Part shown: in pieces, positions 57,301 to 64,000 of the stretch
Position numbering within the stretch: position 1 is the stretch's first letter
Layout: each line of letters starts with the position of its first letter
Assembly: GCA_951802425.1 (NCBI GenBank)
Contig: OX637804.1
Span: 1,116,001 to 1,180,000, forward strand
Origin: Clavaria fumosa
Taxonomy: Eukaryota > Basidiomycota > Agaricomycetes > Agaricales > Clavariaceae
Reading direction: 5' to 3'
DNA: 64,000 nt
The notes under the pieces: generated by a model
Databases searched by the model: none
Told to the model about the DNA's origin: nothing
Seen by the model: the letters and a program-made list of their open reading frames with translations, nothing else
Position numbers and translations under genes: made by a program

Positions 57301-58170
57301 GAGGCTCCGGGTGCCGGGCCAGGTAATCAGATCTAGCGATTGAAATTGTCATTCAGGGAGTCGTTTTCGTGATCGATGATGTACAATACCGTCATTCAAC
57401 AAAGCGCACCTGGGTAACGAGGCCAACGCAACAACATAACCCTGAAAGGGAAGTAACGAAGTTAGAAAGCAAAAAAGTGAGAAAGCGACAAAGTGAGAGA
57501 CAACAATGCAGAAACCACAAAGCAGACTCTGGACAACTGCCTAATACTCACCGAAAATTGTTCTCCGTCTTTACCCATGCCAAAGCCCCAACTCCCCTGA
57601 CGACATGTCTCACTCGCCCCACGACAAGACGCGCGATGCGATTAAGTTAGCCGATGCACGATGACAGGCTCATTGTTTGACAAGAACAGCCCAGGACAAT
57701 AAGAATCCATCACTCTCGGGAAATCTACTGGTTCTGACTTGTTGAATCATCTGCTTTCAATCACTTCTGAGTGATACAAAAGTCCAAAAACGCTCAAGCA
57801 ACAAACCTTGAAGGCCTAGGATTTTCAAAATATGTAAAGCTTCAAACTCGCGAAGGGCAACGTAAAATGTCGACAACGTTTGGGGGCCGAGCCAAGTAAT
57901 TGGATCTGGCGATTGACATTGACATTCAGGGAGTCATTTTCATGATTGATGATTACGATACTGTTACTCAATAAGGCGTACCTGAGTAACGAGGCCAAAG
58001 CAACGACATAATGACCCTGAAAGGGAAGCAACAAAGTTAGAAAGTGAAAAAGTGACAAAGTGACAAAGTGAGAAAGCGAAAAAGTGAGAGACAACAATGC
58101 AGAAACCACAAAACAGACTCTGGACAACTGCCTAATACTCACCAAAAAGTATTCTCCGTCTCTACCATTG
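57301..58170 (+). repeat. Direct duplication within hAT (about 57310-57590 and 57885-58170)
   Basis: Two copies about 570 bp apart: both contain cattcagggagtc, gtaacgaggccaa, ccctgaaagggaag, and agagacaacaatgcagaaac followed by cacaaa and actctggacaactgcctaa. The second copy has extra short aaagtgac-type repeats. Confidence 0.75.
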
Positions 58171-58298
58171 ACAATGCTCCAACTCCCCTGTACTACAATT
58201 GACAACACGTCCCATTCGCTCCACGACGATACGCCCAATGTGCGCAAGTTAGCTGAGGCACATCAAAGCCTCCCAAATGCTGTGAGCGAGTCGAGCAA

Positions 58299-58514
58299 AT
58301 GCTAGAGGCATACTTAACGTTTCATGAGGCCCTGGAAGCACATAAAGAAATAGATAATGCATACAGATTGTGCCAATTCCTTCACGCAACTGCACGTTCC
58401 GTTGAGTTACAACACCGTTTCGCACTTCGCATGGTCCTCAGCTATCGAAGGCGACTGCTCGAGGTGAAACGCGACCTTCTTCAAGCTCATCGGCATGTGA
58501 GCACGCTTATATGA
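58299..58514 (+). CDS. Small helical ORF within hAT
   Basis: 71 codons from ATG 58299 (MLEAYLTFHEALEAHKEIDN) to TGA at 58512-58514. The composition is strongly helical (many Leu, Glu, Arg, His; VELQHRFALRMVLSYRRRLL). No family recognised. It may be the 3' exon of a longer plus-strand gene, since upstream codons (CCERVEQ) stay open. Confidence 0.35.
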   Translation: MLEAYLTFHEALEAHKEIDNAYRLCQFLHATARSVELQHRFALRMVLSYRRRLLEVKRDLLQAHRHVSTLI

Positions 58515-58565
58515 GTCACCCAACATGTGGCCATTACATGAGGAGCAACGGCTGAGAAACGGCAC

Positions 58566-59330
58566 CTAAACAAGTATTAGTTGTGAACACAAATAGTAAA
58601 AGGTTTCTCTACCTGGATGAGGCGTTGGCGTTATGAATGCAGGTGCTGCAGAAGGCGAGGATGGGTATGGGTGTGTGCTGGCGGGAGGAACTGTGACTAC
58701 ATGAGTGTGGGGCGTTCCCGTGTGCGACGGCGTTAGACCGGTGGGAAAGGGGATAGCTGATGGATGCGGAGCAGACCCAGGAGTAACGACGATCTGGGGA
58801 GGGTGATGGGAGTGTCGATCTGGGCTGTGTCTTCTGCTTCGACTGCCTGATGAGGAATAGTCGCTGGGGTGTCCATGCCCGCGTCGATGTCTCAATCGCT
58901 GTGGGGAATGGTGTCGATCCCGTAAATGACAGCGGTCTCCCCTTGATGGCGAATACGAATGCGTTCGATGATGATCGTGTTCTCTGGAGCGACGATGTCT
59001 GCCATCACGATCTCGTGAATATCGACAATAACCAGGCTCACAATCTCCGAAGTATCGACGAGTACCAGGATCACGATCTCGTGAGTATCGACGATAACCA
59101 GGCTCACGATCTCTCGAGTGTGGACGTCAGGCATGTCCAGCATCACGTTCGGTCGAGTGTGGACATCCGGCATGTCCGGCATCACGTTCTGTCGGGGAAC
59201 GCGAGTGTCGATGATATCCAGAATCATGTGCGTAGCTTCCGTGTCCTTTGAACATCCATGAGTGACATCCTGCATAATACAGGGGACACGACATGAGGGT
59301 GCCGTTTTCCAACTGCAGACTGTCTGGCAC
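58566..59330 (-). CDS. Arg/Ser/His-rich low-complexity ORF within hAT
   Basis: Minus-strand frame with repeated SRDREPGYRRYSRDRDPG-type units, then HHRTHSYSPSRGDR, SGSRSRRHSPDRHSHHP and a Pro/Thr-rich end; intron-like GTAGAG near 58612. RS/RD-type repeats recall splicing-factor-like disordered proteins. A single TGA at about 59127 breaks the frame inside a 45-bp repeat (GCCTGACGTCC versus GCCGGATGTCC in the neighbouring unit). Possibly a decaying cargo gene. Confidence 0.35.
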
Positions 59331-59940
59331 TTTACCATGTATTTAATTTTTACCTCGTCCCAGTTATATCTATGTCGTATGGTGACTGCGTTCGTACGGC
59401 TGTAATAGTACGAACCCGCAATAATTTATGTGCCTGCCGTGCCGCTTCACTGCTTCAAAACGTCAGCAGAGTCGAACGACGACACATTGAGTGAGATGCA
59501 TCTTTACCGTTTTTTTCTCTACCGACATCAGCATGTCACCCACCACGAGTTCACCTGCGACTTTGGGGGCGAGTGGTGCTGAATCGAATAGCATCCAGCG
59601 CCGAGCTGCACGGTGACACGGTTTCTTACGTTTCTACTGTAGGACGACTACTGGTACAGGTACATTATGGTGGAAAGCAAAGAGAAGAAAAACAGTAACA
59701 AATAGATTCTGATGCGTGCCTATGCCGCACGCTTCGGGAGTTCCCGAAGCGCAATGCGCATCACCCTTATTTGGAAATTAACTGTGGTTCGAGCCACTTG
59801 AGACCGGCTTAAACCGGCAAAGGTCGGTTAGCAAACCGGCACTAACCGGGAACCGAATAGTCGGTTTGGTTCGGCTAAAGTACGGTTTGGTTCATCGGTT
59901 AAACCACTTTTAGTCGAACCGTGGCAACACTACACGTGGG

Positions 59941-61245
59941 CTACGCGTCGCGACGCGCCACTAAGTTTTGAAATTGAAATTACAGAACAGTGCCGCGCAG
60001 ACTCACGCGAATGAAGATGCCAAAGATCGTTTTGATGCGTGAGGTGCTGTGTGCCACTGTCTCACACTTAACTCAGCATATGCATCAACGGTGTCGAACA
60101 AAGGATATGAGATGAGCGAGAGGCCCGCTACATGTTGAGGCGAGCAATTGCGTATGTTCTACGGGATGCCTGGCCGTTGTTGACGCATGACTTAGCCCTC
60201 AGTTTCTGTCTATTAGGCCACGCTAAGCAATTTGATTCGTGCCTTTCTCCCCTCTGCTCTCCGGATCAAGGAAACTTTCAAATCATTTTTACCGGCAGGC
60301 GCTGCGAAATGCAGGAAGGTATCCGGGAAACAATAATACAAATGCGGAGGGCCACAGAGGCAGATGAAAGTGAGACTGAGCAGAGGGGGAGGACGAGGCT
60401 GAGGCGGAACTGTCGGTGCTAAGTTGGAAGGCAACACCGCGCCTAAGCGCTTGCTGCCCGTTGAGACGACGGGGAAAGGGCTCAGTGCCAGTTACGAACG
60501 TCATCCCACCAAATATGGGGGTGTGAACTATCCGTGTATCCATAAACGTCCAGCCCTGAGCGCCGCCGTATGACTCGTCGCGTTGCAAGGGCATGAGCGG
60601 CGAGTCAATGGTCCTGACCGCAGACTGTGGACTACGCCCGCTGAAGAGGTGGCCTCAACAGATTCCCAAGATGGCTCATCATGGACTTGCTGTCCTGCTT
60701 CCAAACATGGAGGTTAAAGATTTATGCACTCCTGTGATAATGTCTAAACATACATGGGACATTGCTCTGATGTTATGTTCCAGACTAGCAGTTAACCCGT
60801 ACTACACTACAGCTGGGCAAATTTGCAGTTGACCATATGCTATGTACAGTTATCTGGATCCTCCCACCCTTGCTATGCTCGGGGGGCCCCACCTCTGTGT
60901 GATAACAGCAGCTGATTTGAGGTTTAACGATGTGGAAGAGGTCGTATTTAGAGTACACACAGATTACATTTCGAGTTTGGAGCTTGATAGGATTGGCACA
61001 CACCTGTAACTATCCACCCGCCTTGGGGGTTACTGCTACCGGATCGCTGCCTACGAATAAGGTCCCGGTAATACAGAGTCCAGATTATAGGTATGCTACA
61101 AATTACAACCAATTATTGATAACCGACCTGAAAGGAACGTCCACTGACAGAATGCTTAGCATCTACGAACACGGAGTCATTCCCTCTCTTTTGGCGTTCT
61201 CTCACTGGGATACGGGGCACCATAGAACAAAGTCAAAGTCCATAT
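59941..61245. other. Sequence right of hAT, no supported gene
   Basis: Open frames at 60289-60594 (minus, GGAQGWTFMDTRIVHTP) and elsewhere are short and unrecognised. Nothing else is convincing. Confidence 0.35.
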
Positions 61246-62790
61246 TCATTCCATATACGGTGGCGGCAAAGACCCCGTGTCCCGCCTCACCAGCGCAGAC
61301 GGTGCCGACGGGCCCGGAATGAGCAGATTGTGAACAGCAGCGACGACTTGTCGCTCCCTTGGGCTCAGACGCGATATAGCCCCTAAAACAGCCAGCAGAT
61401 CCGGGGGAATGCCCTCCTCCCCTGCTGAGCCAGCCGTGGGCGGCTGAGGCGTCGCACGCGGCAGCGACGTCTCTAGCGCGCGAGCGGAGACATCCGGAGA
61501 CGGAGACGGGGCCTGTGGCAGCTGTGGTTGATGGGTGGGCGGCGGGGCGCGGGGAGCTAAGTCTGCGGCTGGGGCTGATCCGGAGCGGAAAGCTCGCCGT
61601 CCGCAACCTGGAGCCTTTCGCGGCGGCCGTTGTGGCGGAAGAACAGGCCCTACTTCCAAGGGCAATGCGGCACCTTGGGGTGGGCTTCGGCCGACTGGAG
61701 TAGAAAGAAGCGGTTCTTCTGGCCCTTCGTCTAGTGGAGGTTGAAATGCCATAAGGGGCGCAAAAGAGGGGGATACTTTACCTGCGGGGGCTACATCATG
61801 CGCAGGATCGTCTGACGCTGAAACAACCGTGGCACCACTGTCAGACGTGGGCTCATTCATTGGATTGCGAGGGTCGAATGGGGATTGCGATGTGCTAGAA
61901 AGGGCTTCCGCGTCGGACAAGTATCCCGCTTGTACTAAGGTTAGGTGAAGCCACATGCACTACGGGGGCATATGAACGCACCAGAATGCTGGAGTGGTGG
62001 TAGGAGGTATGCAGGCTCCAGCTCACTTGATGCCAGTCCTGAGACAGCCGCGGGCTGGGAATTAAGGGAAGGAAATGGTGTTGCTAGCGTCGAACGTCTA
62101 CGTCTACGTCTACGTCTACGCCTGCACCAGATTACGAAAATGACGGTGAGGGCAAGTAGAATGGGGATGATTATTATGGTGATGACACCAACAGAAATAC
62201 TGTGTGATATGGGAGGGAAGTTGGGAGAAGAGGACACTTTTGGCGAGGCAAATTGGGACCTTGTGGGTCGTGGGGTAAAAGTCAAAGTCGCCACAGTGGA
62301 CGTTGGGGAGAGCATTGTCGGCGAGACAACCAGGTTTGAGCTATTGAGTTGATTAGCACATGTTGGAGCTCAAAGGATCAATCATACTTGAGAGCAACGG
62401 TCAGGAAATTGCCTGTGGGAAAGCTGGTGGTAGGTCTGATGATCTTTGAGTCAGTACACGTAGCAGACGTGTATAAGGAGACACACATAGTATTCTGGAC
62501 GGAAGTCGCGATGGTGGGTGTGGTTCGAGTATAATATGCAAATCCACTCAATGGTAGCCGACTCCTATGGGGACATCAATGGTTAAACGACGGCTCGTCG
62601 CTGTTGCGTCGAGGAAGTGAAACGGAAAGTCCACGGTCGTAAGAAACAACTTGCACCAGGAAGCTGTCGTCGGAAAATTAACTTGGCAAGATTCTCGAAG
62701 TCTGGGAGCCGGCCTGTCGCTGGAGTGTGAATGGCGAGCGCAACTGCGGTCGGAATTGCAAGAGCAAAGGAGTGCCCTGCAAGGCTGTAC
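61246..62790 (-). pseudogene. Tandem membrane-protein paralog, copy 8 (decayed ectodomain)
   Basis: The tail (61246-61956) is intact and ends SLPPPYME, with GAISRLSPRERQVVAAVHNL. The helix ITIIIIPILLALTVIFVIWC is followed by ten Arg residues (61941-62315), and the FPTGNFLTVALK-type exon is present. The ectodomain is broken: GYxEWIC is fused directly to the YTRT region with the intervening roughly 120 bp missing, and the signal peptide (about 62700-62790, FALAIPTAVALAIHTPATG) is in another frame from the following part. The tail has diverged most of all copies (Pro/Ala-rich). Confidence 0.65.
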
Positions 62791-63161
62791 CTTGGGCAAC
62801 ACTTATTGGGTCGGGAATCGCAAATGTGATGCAGATATTGAGATGCGGCTCATTGAGCCCGACTCCCTGCGTTTTCGCTATCGTGACGATGTGGGATAGG
62901 ACATCATAGATGCAGGATGTTGTCCACCCCGAGCCTCCACTTCTCTGTGGCACTGAACAACACGCTTGCACACAACTATGACCGTCCGCAGAACAGCAGT
63001 AGGTCAGACCAATCAGGTTTTTTGCAAGTGTGTGAATGGATACCTTGATGCACTGTTGATCAGTTGATGTCGCAGCCACAATTGACCGCCTTTATTGTCA
63101 TCTGTTTGCTAGCCGACAGCAAACAAGGCCAAATCACTGGTCTCCTCATCACCGTACACAA
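62791..63161. other. Spacer before TOA2
   Basis: No gene recognised; it must contain the TOA2 promoter. No clear TATA box seen. Confidence 0.4.
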
Positions 63162-63768
63162 ATGGCATCTGCATACTACGAATTCTACCGCGGCTCCTCG
63201 TGCGTGCGCCTTCCTTCCCTTCGTGCCAAAGCCCGTCGTCGTCGACGACGACGAACTCCCCTAGCGAACCGTGACTGACGAAACCCCCGCCCCTGGCAGG
63301 CTTGGCATGGCGCTCACGGACTCGCTCGACGAGCTCATCACGAGCGGCGCCATCACGCCGCAGCTCGCGATGAAGGTCCTCCAGCAGGTGATGACTCTTC
63401 TCTCGCATGCCGTCTGCTCACCCTCGCTGACTGACGCCCACGCCGCTGGCGTACCACGACGGCACAGTTCGATAAGAGCCTCGCGGACACGATGGTCCGT
63501 CAGGTAAAGACCAAGACCACGCTCAAGGTGTGTCCCCCTCTTCCCTCTCCCTCATGCTCAGCCCATCCACCCATCCCGGATCGTTGCCAACCTTGCTGCT
63601 GCTGCCGCGTAGGGCCACCTGCACACGTACCGCCTCTGCGACGACGTGTGGACCTTCATCGTCAAGGACCCCGCGTTTAAGATGGAGTGCAACGAGGTCG
63701 TCAGTGCGCCGCGCGTGAAGATCATCGCGTGCAAGAACGGCGACGCCGTCGAAGCAGGGAAGAAGTAG
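63162..63768 (+). CDS. TOA2: TFIIA small (gamma) subunit
   Basis: General transcription factor IIA small subunit, which binds the large subunit and TBP on promoters in the nucleus. Four exons: 63162-63199, 63300-63387, 63468-63527, 63613-63768; introns 63200-63299, 63388-63467 and 63528-63612 have GT/AG ends and all joins keep phase, giving 113 residues (family about 105-125). It starts [13 protein letters not shown], then the four-helix-bundle signature [20 protein letters not shown] with [18 protein letters not shown], and the beta-barrel [18 protein letters not shown] and [11 protein letters not shown]. An AATAAA signal lies at about 63979. This single-copy housekeeping gene marks the conserved edge of the variable region. 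Confidence 0.95.
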
Positions 63769-64000
63769 CGCGCGAGCTGGTGGTCGCCGCATATGGCGAA
63801 GAGGGCGCCCTTGGCTTCACGCGCACGCTTACCCACACACTCTTCATCACCTGTCAAGATTGTCGTGCCGCGACGGGCGCCGGCAAGCTCGGGAGAGTTG
63901 GAGGCGGCGTGTACAGCACCATGGGATTTGGCGGCGTAGACACGACCCCCACTCTCTATTGTGCATTAGCAAGCTTATCAATAAAGTATCGAACACTTTT
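63769..64000. other. TOA2 3' region
   Basis: No further gene; it contains a probable polyadenylation signal (aataaag, about 63979). Confidence 0.5.

Larger units (their letters stand above)
52760..59932 (-). mobile_element. hAT DNA transposon, 7.2 kb
   Basis: The ends are the inverted repeats tagtgttgccacgg (52760) and ccgtggcaacacta (59932), flanked by an 8-bp target duplication cacgtggg (52752-52759 and 59933-59940), the length expected for hAT. Subterminal repeats of cggtttggt type lie inside both ends (52775-52800 and about 59855-59900). The left half holds a BED-finger transposase on the minus strand. The right half (56.5-59.9 kb) holds other open frames and internal duplications and is unusually long for a simple hAT element. 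Confidence 0.92.

Overview
The window looks like a gene-poor, transposon-rich stretch of a mushroom-forming basidiomycete (Agaricomycetes) genome. Genes are cut by many introns of about 50 bp. Two DNA transposons of very different families (KDZ and hAT) and two LTR families (Copia and chromodomain Gypsy) are present. The right edge carries a conserved four-exon TFIIA small-subunit gene. No bacterial-type operons, CRISPR arrays or rRNA genes were seen.

Host layer. A tandem array of minus-strand paralogs runs across the whole window: copy 1 (1-821, cut by the window edge), copy 2 (1758-3436), copy 3 (4394-5999), copy 4 (39741-41370), copy 5 (42483-44095), copy 6 (45152-46700), copy 7 (47543-49288), a decayed copy 8 (61246-62790) and a short 5' fragment (1258-1389). 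Each intact copy encodes a signal peptide, a compact ectodomain, a Ser/Pro stalk, one membrane helix followed by Arg/Lys, and a long cytoplasmic tail that ends in a PPPY motif. Also present are an unrecognised multi-exon gene (about 50835-52313), a LINE 3' remnant (about 50100-50630) and TOA2 (63162-63768).

Transposon layer 1, between copies 3 and 4. A Copia element (6468-38206, target duplication cattt) has two independent insertions. The first, in its gag, is a chromodomain Gypsy on the minus strand (7130-18273, duplication ctaac). That Gypsy has a second, inverted copy of its own family inside its own gag (11536-17105, duplication ccctg). The second, in the Copia reverse transcriptase, is a 15.4-kb KDZ DNA transposon (21138-36553, duplication cgcgcct). 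Removing the insertions with one duplication copy each restores an uninterrupted Copia frame of about 1484 codons. Short inverted sequences outside Copia suggest that it landed in an older inverted-repeat element.

Transposon layer 2. A 7.2-kb hAT element (52760-59932, 8-bp duplication cacgtggg) sits between copies 7 and 8 and carries a BED-finger/hATC transposase on the minus strand plus about 3.5 kb of other sequence.

The most interesting object is the KDZ element. It has about 350-bp terminal inverted repeats, then about 2.1-2.2 kb of inverted subterminal 43-bp satellite at each end, and three genes: (A) a large minus-strand gene with a homeodomain-helix-like WFKNARAKR motif, (B) a plus-strand gene whose protein starts with a histone-H3-tail look-alike followed by an ADD/PHD-like zinc finger and a possible caspase-like His/Cys region, and (C) the KDZ transposase with a CxC2-type cysteine cluster. 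Genes A and B are divergent across a near-perfect 77-bp inverted promoter repeat. This suggests a transposon that carries its own chromatin-reading or chromatin-mimicking cargo. All functional statements beyond family membership are inference.
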